Positions 23,322-35,015 of a DNA stretch of 64,000 bases are shown one piece after another. A model generated the notes under the pieces. It worked only from the letters and a program-made list of their open reading frames with translations. It made no database searches and was not told the origin of the DNA. Source of the DNA: Chytridium lagenaria. Taxonomy: Eukaryota > Chytridiomycota > Chytridiomycetes > Chytridiales > Chytridiaceae. The DNA is taken from assembly GCA_025449115.1 (NCBI GenBank), contig JAHLKC010000015.1:355989-419988 (forward strand), written 5' to 3'. Positions within the stretch are counted from its first letter, which is position 1. Each line of letters starts with the position of its first letter. Made by a program: the position numbers and the translations under genes.

Positions 23322-24310
23322 TTACTCTTCTCCCTGATACTCCCCAATGGCAGCAAAATCCACCTTCACCATTACCACGTTATTTCCGACCTCCCTCTCT
23401 GGAAACACTCCCTGGCCATTCACGGCAACCTTTAACCAAAACACCTCCCTCCTTCTTCCATCAAACACTTCGCGCTCGCGTTCCCAGATCTCTGTCACAT
23501 CGATCCACTGACAAGGGAGAGTGTCATCATAAACGTCGGCGCAACCCGCAGTAATGCCTTGATTGTCGCAGTGGTACTTTTTCATGGAACGAGTGGGGCA
23601 GTGGAAATCTTCGAGACAGAAACCGGTTTTGGAGCCGATGAGTTTGACGGTTTGTTGGTCGGCTTTGAGGAGGGTGTAGGCAGCATAGGCTGTGAAATGC
23701 CAATGCTGGTATTGGCTAACATTTAGAGATCTGAAGAAAAAGAAAGCGCAAATGAAGGATCGCAATGTTGTGAAAAATATATCATTAATTACCTGATGAC
23801 ACGTATCATAATGCTATATCAAAACGCGAACTTCTTTAGTATACCTAAAAGCATTGATAGACAAAGGACCACTTACCCAATACGCAGGGTTATTCGGCGA
23901 AATCTCCGCTGGCGGCTGTCCCAACACTGCATCCACAGGCCCTCGATTATGTATCATAGTCCCAAACCTCAACACTCTCCTCATTCCCTATATGAATTCT
24001 TAAAACTATACTAAAGACTGGTTTCACCCACCGGCCCACTCAAACACCCCTCATTAACTAGACATGGATCCGCATCGGCGTTCACGAAACCCAGAGAAAG
24101 AGTTTCAGCAAGGTATCCGGCGTCAGGCACGAAATCGGGGAGGAGGCCGCCATCGTCCATGATTTGAGCGGAGGTTATGTTTGTGATGCGATGAGAAATG
24201 GCGTCACGAAGGCTGCGACGATGGAGACGGTGATGGTGACGGCAAGGAGAGGCGTCGCTGCCAATGAGGAGAAGGGAGAACAGAGCAAGTATGAAGCGAA
24301 GAATGAACAT
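23322..24310 (-). CDS. Secreted lysyl oxidase family protein
   Basis: Four exons join in frame: 24310-24032, 23987-23877, 23813-23793 and 23705-23322, giving about 264 residues. The start is the ATG at 24308-24310, followed by a signal peptide (LRFILALFSLLLIGSDA). Family blocks follow: LLPDFVPDAGYL, RRVLRFGTMIHNRGP, the copper site HYDTCHQHWHF, GFCLEDFHC, QGITAGCADVY and CQWIDVTEI. The copper motif is assembled across a 21-bp microexon that encodes only HYDTCHQ. In animals these enzymes oxidise lysine side chains of extracellular proteins. No lysine is seen in the dozen or so residues after CQWIDVTE, where the lysine of the tyrosylquinone cofactor lies in animal LOX, so activity is uncertain. 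It is transcribed divergently from CFAP144. Confidence 0.85.
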
Positions 24311-24692
24311 CGTGCGAAAACAGAGGAGAGGGATAATTAGAGAGCTTTGTTATTTATACGAAAGCGTCATGGTGAAGCTTTAAAAGGGTCTACCATTATG
24401 GTCAATGGGTGAACATTGCAGAATACCCGTTCCTCGCCATGAAAGACGGGATGGACGATACAAATAGTGCATCGACACTTTGACGTGGCTTTTAATTTCG
24501 TAGCTTTCCGTTGTGGGATCTCGGGAAACAACGAAAAGGACGGCATAAGCTTTTGTTCGAATGCCCCAATCACAAGCTAGGGGGAGACAAGGAAAAGAAT
24601 GAACATGGAATCCGGCTGCAAAAAACAAGTGTGTTCAGTCCCCTATATCTCTCTTTCTTTATCAAACACAACTATAGTCGTAGCAAGCAACG
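24311..24692. promoter_or_regulatory. Shared divergent upstream region
   Basis: These 380 bp separate the starts of the lysyl oxidase gene (minus) and CFAP144 (plus), so both 5' regulatory regions must lie here. No defined element is recognised. Confidence 0.45.
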
Positions 24693-25196
24693 ATGGGTGA
24701 TAATGCTAAGGGAGCGACAGGCGCGAGCGTCGAGAAGAATGCCATCTTCTTTGACCGTATCCAGGCGGAGACCATCAAAAAAGAGCTGAGGGTTCATAAA
24801 CTCTATGAAAACTACATGTTGAGCCCAAGCATCAAAAACAGTTGAGTCTGAACTCCACTCCTTCTAAGTTTTCTTTCTCTTCCCATCCTAACCTTAAATC
24901 GCAGACCTCGTCATTACCAACACCCCCAATACTATGAACGTACAAACCAAAAACGAGATCGAGGATGGTACTTTCACCTTACTATTGCATCCTTACTAAA
25001 ACCATTTCCAGAGGAATACCTTACATTTTCAAAGAAGAATGCATTGACGCCGAGAGATCGACTTCCCGTTCCTGTCACGTCATCGCAGGTGTATGGGTGG
25101 GATCCGACACCGCTGTTTAGGACGACCGACACGAGGTTCTACCATCCGAGGTGTGAAAGTGAGATTACGAAGATGTATGGGTGTTTGAGGAGATAA
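24693..25196 (+). CDS. CFAP144: Cilia- and flagella-associated protein 144 (FAM183 family)
   Basis: Three exons join exactly in frame: 24693-24840, 24905-24967 and 25012-25196, giving 131 residues, close to the usual family size. Diagnostic blocks are FFDRIQAETIKKELRVHKLY with ENYMLSPSIKN in the N-terminal half, LTPRDRLPVPVTS in the middle, and YGWDPTPLF, RFYHPRCESEITKMYG at the end. FAM183/CFAP144 proteins are microtubule inner proteins of motile axonemes. Its presence implies an organism with a motile flagellum, which among fungi means a zoosporic lineage. All splice sites are GT-AG and no frameshift is needed. Confidence 0.85.
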
Positions 25197-25645
25197 TGCA
25201 GAGGTTGCGGAGGTGGAGACAACGATAGAGGGATGCTGCTTATACCGTTGTATTGGAACTATGTGTAACCTTTACCGTAGTGGCTGTGTAGAACCGTTGG
25301 GATCAAGACTATAAAATAAAAGGAACGCGTTCGTTTTGTGTTTATTCATCTTTAAGAGGGCGCGATATGCAATGGCAAAAGAAAAGAACATGAAGCGTGT
25401 TGCAGTTAGGACAGGAATTGGAAGGAAAAGGAAGAAAATGCAGGAAAAAAGCCAATGAACGTCAGAATGACGTTCACGTAATAAAAAAAGTGCAGGGGCT
25501 TTTGTGCGAAAAGGATATAATATGCTAGCAAAAAGAATCGATTTGAGGCTTCATGAAAACAATACAGCAAATGGAACGAATTGAAACAATGACCACAAAG
25601 TGCAAAAAAGAAAAGAAAAGAAAAGAAGGAAGGAAATGGCATCCT
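25197..25645. other. Convergent 3' intergenic region
   Basis: It holds an AATAAA motif near 25310 downstream of CFAP144 and an A-rich stretch near 25600. No gene is seen. Confidence 0.5.
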
Positions 25646-28524
25646 TCAATAATACTCAATCGGCGCAAGAGTTGGCTTGACGGTAAGCGACGGGACGCCG
25701 TAGAGAACAGGAGGGGAAGGGATCGACGTCTGGGTGGTAGTTGTGGTTACAGTCACTCCAGCGACAGCGGTGGTAGTAGAGATTGAACGAGTGTTATCAG
25801 CCTCTAGATTGTCGGCGGCGATTGAGGCGTGGTGGATGCCAGGATCATGATGCTGGATGACGGTCCGTAAGAATCTTCCTCATCCTCCTCATCATTATTA
25901 TCATCATCGTCCGACGAGTCAACCACAGACGTGGGACGATGCGATCCGTAAGTCTTTGAGGTTTTATGGGGACGACGCGAAGGATGCCTGGAAGTGCGAC
26001 GTCCATGTCCCGGCTCGGTCTTGCTTGGCGCTCTGAAGGTGACAACAGCGGTGGGAGTGGCGGTGGTGCTAGCGGTTTCCGACAAAGGCGTGGGTGTGTA
26101 GACCTGAGCACGAGTCGAGCCGATCTCCGCCGACAACTTGGAAGTGACGGAAAGGCTGCTGGAAGAACCCGGCTCGTTCGACCCAGTTTCTTTAAGCTTA
26201 ATTGACTCAGTGGGTCGAGAATTGCGCGTCTCCTTTAGAAAGGATGCAGTTGAAAAGGCTGAAGAAACGGGGAGGGTGACTTCAATTTGGGTGGTCTGAG
26301 TGGTGGAGGGACGGAGAGTCGTTGAGGATGCGGGTGCGTTGGTTGAAAGAGACACTGTGGACGAGACAAGCGCTGCAACGGTGGAGGTAAGTGGAGCAAG
26401 AAGTTGACGCAGATGCCACAGGAATGGACACCGATACGGTATGACTGGCCTAAGATAGAAAGAGTAAGATGACAAGACTGAAAATCAAGTTGACACATGC
26501 CTCCGTTACGACGGCAGCTTTAGTAGTAGAAACAAAAGTTCCGGACGGCTTTGACGACAGAACAGAAGATGAAGCGGTAGGTTCAGCAATCGAAACGGTT
26601 GGTAAAGTCGTAATCACAGAAGTAGTAGAAGGTTTCTACGTGTCAAAGTCAGTTAACTAAAGTAAAACGCTAATAAACCTCCGTCATAACCAGAGCTTCA
26701 GTCGTCACAAGCGAGAAAACGCCATAAACTGGAAAGGTGTTCACCCGGTGCCTGTGAGCTAATGGTCAAGCTTAGCATAGAGTTTGAACCAGCGGGCTGT
26801 GATGAAGTCGTGGATGAAGCGGAACTCGTTAAGCGCTGAGAAATCTGGATGCTAGGACCCTTGGTAGTTGATACCTTCGCCGTAGAGTCGGACGTTTGAA
26901 CCAATACTGTAGTCGACGGACTGGACGTAGAGACTCCTGATGGTGAAGCTCCAGCAACCGAGTTTGAATTTGAGACAGCGGAAGAAGAAGACGAGACGGC
27001 AGCAGAAGCAGGAACATATGCATCAGAGATGCGCGTCGTTGAAGCAGCCTTGGAGCTAGCGGTGGAAATTGCGGAAGCTGAGGCGACGGTGAAGGACACG
27101 GCGGAACTAGATGTCTATAAAATAGTCAGATGAAGAAAAGTGGAATGACACAGACTTCCGTAATAGAGACGACCTTTGTGCTCGATAGCACCGATTCACC
27201 AGATGTGATGCTACCCGCAACAACCACGGCCGTGCCTGGAAAAGTGGCAGATGACGTAAAACGTGGGCCATACCCTGGAATTTCTGTGAACAACGCATCC
27301 TTGGAACTGGTGACGAAAGAAACAGCAACTGAGGGTGGTGGGAACAGTGGAAGCAGAAGGCTGAAGGGAAAATAGTCAGTTAAGAAAAATGAAGATCGTG
27401 CATACCCCAGTAACGATAGCGACCTTGGTGCTAGATAACGCAGATCCGCCATATGTGCCGCTACCCACAGCAACCGCCGCGATACTGGAGGACAGAGCTG
27501 AAGCCACAGAAATAGGAACGTACGCATCCGTAAGACCAGTTACAGACGCTGCCGTGGACATGGTCGGGACCGAGGAAGCGATGGGTGCCTTTGAAGAGGA
27601 CTGGGGACGGACAATGTACGCTTCAGAGAATGTCGTAACGATCGCGGCCTTGCTTGAAGCTTGTGCACCGTACGTTATGGCGGAAACGGAACCGGGAGCA
27701 ACGACGACGGGTGCCTTGGATTCGGAAGGTTGTGGGAGAGACCCATACGCGTTAGGGGTTTCTGCAACGGCGGGTTTGGCGCTTGACGGAGCAGATGCAC
27801 CGTACGTTGAAGCGGCGACTACGGCTGAAACGGAGCTCGTGGTGCAGGGAGTCGAAACCGGAGCAATGACGGGTGCTTTCTCGGAAGGTGCATACGCGTT
27901 GGTTGTTTCAATCACAGGAGCTTTAGCGCTTGAAGGAATAGGTGCAGCGTATGTTTGGGATGCGACGATACCGGCAGCAGAGCTTGTGGAACAAGGAGTC
28001 GAAACCGGAGCAATCCCAGGTGCTTTCTCTGAAGGTGCATACGCGTTAAGTGTTTCCATGACAGGAGCTTTGACGCTTGAAGGAACTGGTGCAGCGTAAG
28101 AAGCAGAGGCGGCAAAGGCAATAGCTGAACCAGTGGTGCATGGAGTGGAAACAGGGGCGACGATAGGTGCACGAGAACTGTTGATGACGGGATGCAATGA
28201 AGGAGCAGCGTAACCAGACCCCGCAACAACTGGAGAAACAACGGTCGCAGGGGTGCCATTGGGGCGAACAGGGGCAACAGAGGGACCATATTCCTCAGTT
28301 TGAACAGGAGCTTTGGTGCCGATTGGAGCTTGGGAGCTGGCGACATTGAGAACAGAGGGAAGAGACTTTGGAACGCACTTCTTGGATGGAGTGGCGTAGA
28401 TGGGAGTCGCGTCGACGGGAGCTGGGTTACCGTATGTCACTGAATCGATTGGTGCAGAGTGAGTGAATGGAAAAGAAGACAGAAGCATTGCCGCAATGAC
28501 GGTGCAAACCACAGAACGTTGCAT
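25646..28524 (-). CDS. Secreted mucin-like Ser/Ala/Thr-rich modular protein
   Basis: The ATG at 28522-28524 starts a signal peptide (MQRSVVCTVIAAMLLSSF); another in-frame ATG lies at 28546-28548. The first exon (to about 27404) encodes repeats with APV.TPCTTSS, ASxTYxAPxPSSxKAPV and ETxNAYAPSEKAP. At least four more exons follow. Four successive exons end with nearly the same motif just before the splice site: SSTKVAIVTG, SSTKVVSITE, TTEALVMTE and STTKAAVVTE, suggesting that one exon was duplicated. The fourth appears to use a GC donor (GAG|GCATGT). The C-terminal exon is acidic and basic, then ends near 25646. Frame joins at 27370, near 26400 and near 25840 need one-base corrections. Likely a heavily O-glycosylated wall or matrix protein; no enzymatic domain is visible. 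Confidence 0.6.
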
Positions 28525-28548
28525 ACGGAGGATGTAGAGTGAAGGCAT

Positions 28549-29384
28549 GCTGATATTAAAAAAAAGGGAGGCAAAACGAGTCTAAGGAATCTAACAGGAA
28601 GTCGTCTATAAATGTATTTTGAGAGGAGAGCGGATAGAGGGAAAAGGTGGTTTAATGCAAGGTTTAAAAGGACTTTGAGAGCACTTAAAATTGTGTGTTA
28701 ACCCTTAATATCTTATAGCCTCCCATTTGACGTATATCGCGCATTACTGGTGCAATGAGCGGCTAAAGCAGGGGAACATCTTGAAACGACCTTTATCATC
28801 AACCCGATGAAAGCACTAGTAAAGCAGTCGCGTCGCCTCTCGCATTTTTCATGGGGGGTGGAGCGGCCACGTTGTTTCAGCTTTGACAAAAAACTTTTGA
28901 AAAAGTAGGGCGTTGTGCTGCACTCAGGGAGGCTAAAGAAAGAGAAAAGAGAAAAGCAATCAATGCGTGGCGGCGTTCGTTAGAAAGCTCTAAACTTCGG
29001 TGATTTTTAAGCTCTTGACTTCGATGATTTTTACTTTTTCTTTTTCTTTTTTTTTTTAGCTTACGTCGACGGTATATGCCAAACGCCGAGAACAGGATCA
29101 CAAAGGTATTCAACAATAAACTTTTTAAACTTTCCATTTTTCCAAACGGACCAAAAAAACTCTGTCGGCGAGGGTATGAACGCAGCATTGGAACGAGATT
29201 ACGCGAGTTATAAAAAAAAAAAAATCCAGCCGGGTAAAAGGAAGCAAACTAAAAACATCAAAACGAAAAAGAGTTTCTTCAGTCTACAATTTTCCCTCAT
29301 CTACATGGTAACAAGAAACTCCACACAAATACAATATAAAACGTAGATTAACAAGCAAATAAACGGGAAAAAAAAATTACAGAA
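28549..29384. other. Intergenic, between two minus-strand genes
   Basis: No gene with recognisable content is seen. A minus-strand open frame at 28877-29188 encodes a short hydrophobic and a Lys/Arg-rich segment, but lacks any supporting feature. Confidence 0.5.
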
Positions 29385-31125
29385 TCACGCGTTACTATAC
29401 TTGTTGGCGAGTAACTTTAAAATATCCGACAACGATATGATCCCTAATAGTCTTCGATCCGCGTCAATGATAATAAAGCGATGCACAGTCATATGCTTAA
29501 TGGCTTCTAAAAGATCTCCAAGTGTATCGGTCATTGCGCATGTGTGAATTCCCTCAAAGTCCTGAATAAGCTATTTTAGCTATTAAATAACGAAACGAAG
29601 ATCCACCTGTGACCGCTTTGATAGAGCTTCGTTGATAGGAATCCGAACATCACAAAAACCACCATCTTTCGCAAGAGCCTGTACCATAAAAGAAAAGACG
29701 TAAGAATGATGTAGGTAAAAGAGAAATCTTACAAATACGTCGTATCTTTCATAGACATCCAGTAATTTTCCTACGAGATATGCATTAACGTCAAATTAAA
29801 ATTTGGATATAAAAGGAGGTAATCAATGCCACCAAAAAAAAGGGGGTAGCGGGGGAGGGAATAGAAAAAGCGCACCTGTTTCATCGACAATAGGAACCGC
29901 AGACACGTGTTTTGTCACAAACAAATTCAAAATATCTACAAGAAGCGTTGACGCGCTTGCCGTAGCAATCCGGTCAATCCCCGTAATCCCAAGCCCAAGT
30001 TCCTCAACGGTCATGGCCGATTCATTAACTTTCCCGAGCTAGAAAAACAGAGTTCAAAAAGCATTCCTCCCAAGAAAATTCATCAACTTACATTATTTGC
30101 AATGAATCGAAGAATCTTGAATTGTGAAATAACAGAAACGATCGCCCTCGCATCCATTCTCTCGATCCACCAGCGCTATCCGGTGATATGGTTGTCCAGT
30201 AATACCTTGCATGCTGTCACAATTCAACATCAGTCATCTTCATTAACACGGTCATAGTGTGACGCAAGGTTGCATAAAATAACTAACCTTCTGCAATAGG
30301 TCTCATGGGTGAATGTATCGGATGGGAGTGACGAAACCGGCTTTTGTGCCAATATCTTAAACAGACGTAAAAAGGATACAATCAGTATCTTAACAAAAAC
30401 AAAACAATTAAATAAAGTATGAAGTAGTACCTCTCAATCCCTGGATGGAAAGATTATTAAATTCTTCGACGGCAGCTTCGTAGGAAAGTTCTTGTGGTAG
30501 TAAATGAGAAGGTTGATGAAATCGGTGACTGATTTCAAGTAGGTTTTAGAACAAGACTCGAAAAGGGTCCCGTGGGTCATATCATGGACAAATCTCACCT
30601 GTAAGCATGCCTGCAAAAGTTTTGAGTGCTGGTCTCCCAAAGAGGTGCTGACTGAACACCTATTCATTCCCGGAAAAAGGTAAACATTGGTTAGCGTCCA
30701 TAAACGAAATCAAAACGCTAGATGAGTTCTCATCCATCCACAGCAGCGTATATAAACAAAAATAAAACGCTAGATGCGTTCTTATCCATCCACAGTACCC
30801 CCTTAAAGAAATGCCAACATTCCATCTTCATCCAGCACTCCCTCACCCAGAACCCCACCCCACCCCACTCACCATCCCGTACTCCCTCACTCAAAGAAAC
30901 TTAAATCGCCTCACCATGTTGCGCCAATGCATTCAAAGCCTTCTTGACGAGTAGTGTCTTATCCAGCACAATCAGTTTTGAACTCAACGGGAGAAGATCG
31001 TAGCAGAGATAATTCCCAAGCTTCACCAATACCGTCTCCACTTTAGGTGTGGTATCTTCATTTTCGGAATGCGCCGATGCGTTGCTTGGGAGTGGGCCTC
31101 CTCCACCAGGTGAGGTGCCATCCAT
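29385..31125 (-). CDS. SNF4: AMP-activated protein kinase gamma subunit (SNF4)
   Basis: The regulatory nucleotide-binding subunit of the AMPK/SNF1 energy-sensing kinase. About nine exons run from ATG 31123-31125 to TGA 29385-29387. The CBS-domain phrases follow the family order: CYDLLPLSSKLIVLDKTL, then APLWETST with TDFINLLIYYHK, then AGFVTPIRYIHP, ITGQPYHRIALVDRE, ISQFKILRFIANN, ATASASTLLVDILNLF with VSAVPIVDETG, LLDVYERYDVF, and the last CBS ending DRRLLGIISLSDILKLL. Four CBS repeats are therefore present. Frameshifts of one base occur near 30620 (AAAA run), 30490, 30310 and 30160. The upstream region to 31503 is shared with the divergent Rpp21 gene. Confidence 0.9.
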
Positions 31126-31503
31126 TTTATATCAATTTCTTTTGATGTGTTCTGATGGTATAGAATAGGGGTGTTGCCTCAGTCAAATCTCTGCTCGAGG
31201 ATGCTTTCACCCTAGACCACAGCCCGCGTTGATGATGTGTTTTGCAAGTCAGAACGACGATAGGGCGATGGCACCTCTTTGTTCCAAAGTAAACAAACAA
31301 AAACCCTCCCTCTGTTTCTCGTCAAAAACAAAGACGCTCGTCTCAAATGATTCACTTGCAACGCTTTAACCGAAAACTCTGCAGACGATAACAATAACAG
31401 CAGCGTCGTTGAAAGAGGGTTTCTTAGATAACGATGTGATGTTTTTTGTGTTGAGGCCCAATTTCTGAAAAGCAGAAAAAATCGTCCACCCCACAACCTA
31501 CTG
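31126..31503. promoter_or_regulatory. Shared divergent upstream region
   Basis: About 380 bp separate the AMPK gamma start (minus) and the Rpp21 start (plus). No specific element is recognised. Confidence 0.45.
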
Positions 31504-32482
31504 ATGGGCAAGAAGCAACGACGCAGCCGTCATGTCGGCCACGTTGAGGGTCGCGAGTCATTTGCGCGCATGAACTTTTTATTTCAGGCTGCATCGTTGT
31601 GTACATTGATGGCGGCGAGGAAACCTGTGGTCAAGAATGTTGCTTTGACGACAAACGACAAGGATGTGAAAGATGTGAAGGACGGGGATGGGGATACTAC
31701 TATGAGGGGAGAGCAGACGGTGGATCGTGTAGAGAAGAAGGAGATGAGTGGTGCAGTGGCATCAATGGGAACGTCAAAGAAGAGGCCGCCGAGAAAAGGC
31801 AGAGGTGGCCTTAAGGATTTGAATGGGATGGAGGGACTTGCAAGGTTTTATTCAAGCGCTCTTAAGCGGGTTGGAAGAAAGACAGTCCTTGAGAATGTAA
31901 GTTTCGAATATTGGCAACTTTTTTGTTGACCACTTCCTTCCATACGTTTGGCTTCGTTGCCCTCTTTTTCCTGTATTCCTTGTAAATTGCTCATGACTGC
32001 AGTTATGCTCGTCGTTACAGCATTTTAAGCACTCCGTAATTCATTTTGTTTTTTCTTTCTTTTTTTTGGGGGGGGGGGGGGGGGGGAGTGGGTGGGGAGT
32101 ATAGACCGTTTCATCTGCAACCATCATGACGTTTACAAAATACTTCTGACCAGCCTTTTATTTTTATGTTTACCTTTCCCACACACAGGGACCCCAATAT
32201 TAAACGCTCCATATGCAAGAGATGCGACACTGTTCTTATTCCCGGAGTTTCCTCGACCATCCGAACAGAAGGTAATAATTATACATATCTTTTAATCATC
32301 CCTATTGCTAATATCTTAATTGAACAGATAAACCTGAACTCATCGTCGCCGTCCACTGTAAACCATGCGGTTTCATCAAACGATTCCCTTGCAGACCTGA
32401 CCACACACTGTTCACGGAAAAAGCAGCTGTGAGGAATGAGGATGATGAGAATGATGGAGAAGATGGTCAGGATGGGGAATGA
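31504..32482 (+). CDS. RNase P/MRP subunit, Rpp21/Rpr2/Snm1 family
   Basis: A protein subunit of the ribonucleoprotein that trims tRNA 5' leaders (RNase P) or processes pre-rRNA (MRP). Exons are 31504-31896, about 32190-32271 and 32328-32482. The N-terminal helix FARMNFLFQAASLCTLMA and the helix LARFYSSALKRVGRKTVL match the family. The zinc ribbon is complete: KRSICKRCDTVLIPG supplies two cysteines, and VAVHCKPCGFIKRFPC the other pair. The C-terminus is acidic. The junction at about 32189 is one base out of phase with the first exon, so a small indel or a slightly different acceptor is likely. The first intron holds a poly-G run of about 20 bases near 32068-32088. Confidence 0.85.
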
Positions 32483-32778
32483 GTGATTTGTCTTTTATGA
32501 TGGGGAGAATGCGATACTCGGTTTTTTTACGTATTTTTTTTATATTGTTGGTTCTTCTTTTCACGGATACCCGCCCAACTTTTTAAATAAAGATTAGAAA
32601 ATACTGTATTTATAAATACGTGGTTTTCTTTATTCATGCAATATACTATGCGAAAGACAATAAATTATAAATATAGGATACAATTCACCCGCGTCGCTGC
32701 GAAATGCACGCAGAAAGTGCCATACGCACAGACATCTATAGATCTTTTTACTTCCATCAAAAAAAGGAAACCTCTCAA
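32483..32778. other. Convergent 3' region
   Basis: It holds an AATAAA motif near 32586 downstream of the Rpp21 gene and nothing further recognised. Confidence 0.5.
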
Positions 32779-34255
32779 TCATCCCAACCTCCCATCCACA
32801 TCCTCATGCTTCCAACTCCCCGCAAAAAGATGTCTCACAAACACCTTCCCATCATCATCCGGCCGTAAATCAATTCCATCCCGATACCCAAACGCAAAGG
32901 GCGACAAGAATCCAATGCTTCCTATCACTGTATCTTGATGCACGATATCAGCGTCATCCAGGAGGGTCTGGTTGAAAGTGTGGGAAGGTTGGGGGTAGAA
33001 AAGGTTGGATAGGGTGGAGATGAGACGGGGACGGCCTTTTGGAAGAGGAGGGGGTGGGGAGGTTGATGGAGTTGGGAGGGTGAGGTTTGATTGAGGGTCG
33101 GTGGTGGCGAGGTAGTATTGTTTTTGAAGCCATGTTTTTTACGGCGATGCTGTATATGCCGGGTCCCGTACGGAAGAGAACCTGTTTAAAAAAGTCTTGT
33201 TAGCCACAAAAAAAAAACACGACAGAACACGGCCAATAGTATCTACAAAATAATAATATAAACTAGAACACGACCAATAATATTTAACAAACAAAAATAA
33301 CAAAACACCATCAATAAAGCTTTGTAGAAACTCACATCTGATGTATCTCCAATGTCCCTCTTTCCTCCTAATGGCTCATCCAACAGCAAAACCCTTTCCT
33401 TATCCCTCTCCATTCTTGCCACCTCCAAAACGGCATCCACCAACTCCTTTAAAAACACATGTCCCTTCCTAAACCCAAACGCCCACTGACACCATTGTAC
33501 CTGAAACGTAAAAGACTGCCTCACTCTCCCTCTTCAGAAGGTAGCGCCACCTCTGCACCTACAAACCCCTGAATCAATGGTGGTGTGTGCATCGACTTTG
33601 CAGATTTTGCAGTTTTAGAATGCCCACGGTTCTGGAGATGGGATGTGCGGAGAGGCGCGAGAGGTGATGATGCGAGGCTTCTTTGTCAATGTAAGTGTCC
33701 CAAGTTGTAAGGGAGCGGAGAGGCTCAACGTCAGAATCAACGTAAACACCTATAGTTATTCGTTAAGATGCAACCGCGTTTTTGAATAGTTACCTCCACG
33801 AAGGTACACTACAAGGTACCTCCAAAAGATCAGCCCTCTCCACATTCCTCTCAAACCCTTTATAAATATTGGTCAACCCTGGCCAAAGTGGTTCAGCTTC
33901 CTCCGTCACCAGCTTCAGCATATCAGCATCATCATGGACGATGACGGTGAACCCAGGGTTACGGTCTTTCCACAGCATAATGTTGTATTGAATAGGACCA
34001 GAGAGTTGATATTTGTTTGGGACGGTGATATGGATTAAACGGGGTATGCGGAGATGGTTGTAGGGTCGCGTTGGGCACCATGAGAGTCAAGAGCGAATGT
34101 GGGTGATAAAGGGAGGAAGCTGGGGTGTTGGTCAGTTGTGAATGACGATGATGATGATGCTTCTGCTGATTGATGTTTGATGCTGTCTTGTTGCGGGGAT
34201 GAAGGTGCTTTTGAGGGGAATGATGAAGAAGAAGATAAACAAAACGTCGCATTTA
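32779..34255 (-). CDS. OCH1-like alpha-1,6-mannosyltransferase, copy A
   Basis: A glycosyltransferase of the DXD sugar-binding family that includes yeast Och1. Conserved segments occur in order over about five exons: PRLIHITVPNKYQL, NPGFTVIVHDDADM, the metal/nucleotide-sugar motif GVYVDSDVEPLRSL, VQWCQWAFGFRKGHVFLKEL, FRTGPGIYSIAV, and near the end IVHQDTVIGSIGF and RHLFAGSWK. The stop is at 32779-32781. The N-terminus is less certain: a hydrophobic stretch (VLFIFFFIIPL) in one frame near 34240 could be the type II membrane anchor. One-base shifts are needed near 33795, 33515 and 33130. It lies head to tail with copy B at 35.0-37.3 kb. Confidence 0.75.
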
Positions 34256-35015
34256 GTCAAGCTCCATCACCTTGAAAACAACCATTATACAAAAACCCAA
34301 CCACCACAGTCATTACCTCCCGTTTTTAACTCTTCAACACGTCCAGCTCCCTCTGCAATGCCCAACCTCACTGCAGGCGCCTTGAAAAAGCAAAGATGAC
34401 AAGCAATGATGAAAGCCATTGCGATCAAGACCAGATTCCATCTTCCGACGACACCTTTTACCCTCTATCACTCCATCGTCTGACTGTTGATGATGATGAT
34501 GAGGATGAAGGGGGTGATGCCCAACATCCCCGCAGCACAGCTTTGACAACACCACCAACAATGATTATAACGCCCATTAGCAGTATGTAACGTATGTAGA
34601 TTGATGGATGGATGATGGATGGGCTTGTTATTGTTTATTTTACCATTCAGCATAAATTTTTCTCAAATGTATTTTGTGTAAGGTACACCACTGACGATGG
34701 ATAGAATACGCTTTGGGGCCACTGCACGTCTTCACACAGTGATCCCTGAAACAAAGGGAGGCCAGAATGAGCTGAACTTTTATAGTGGTTTGCACCGAGT
34801 CTGCATGGTCAAACATGCATGAGCGATCAGAGAGAGGTTCAGTCAGATTGCTTGTTGGAGACTACTGGCGGATACTGGTGTTGGGGAGAAGGGTGTAGGA
34901 TCGAGAGAGAGAGAGAGAGAGAGAGTTTCACCCTTGCAGGCCTGCCATAACTCAACCCTTTTCAGCAACGTTGATCATTTATCATTGCAATTTATATTTA
35001 TTTTTTACATTTACC
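34256..35015. other. Intergenic, with GA dinucleotide run
   Basis: It contains an (AG)n run near 34898-34926 and a TGATGATGATGAGGATGA run near 34488. A plus-strand open frame at 34396-34590 is acidic low-complexity and is not called. Confidence 0.5.

Noticed and set aside
32068..32090. Poly-G run of about 20 bases
   Set aside because: Lies in an intron; a homopolymer with no sign of function, and prone to sequencing error.
34898..34926. GA dinucleotide run
   Set aside because: Ordinary microsatellite.
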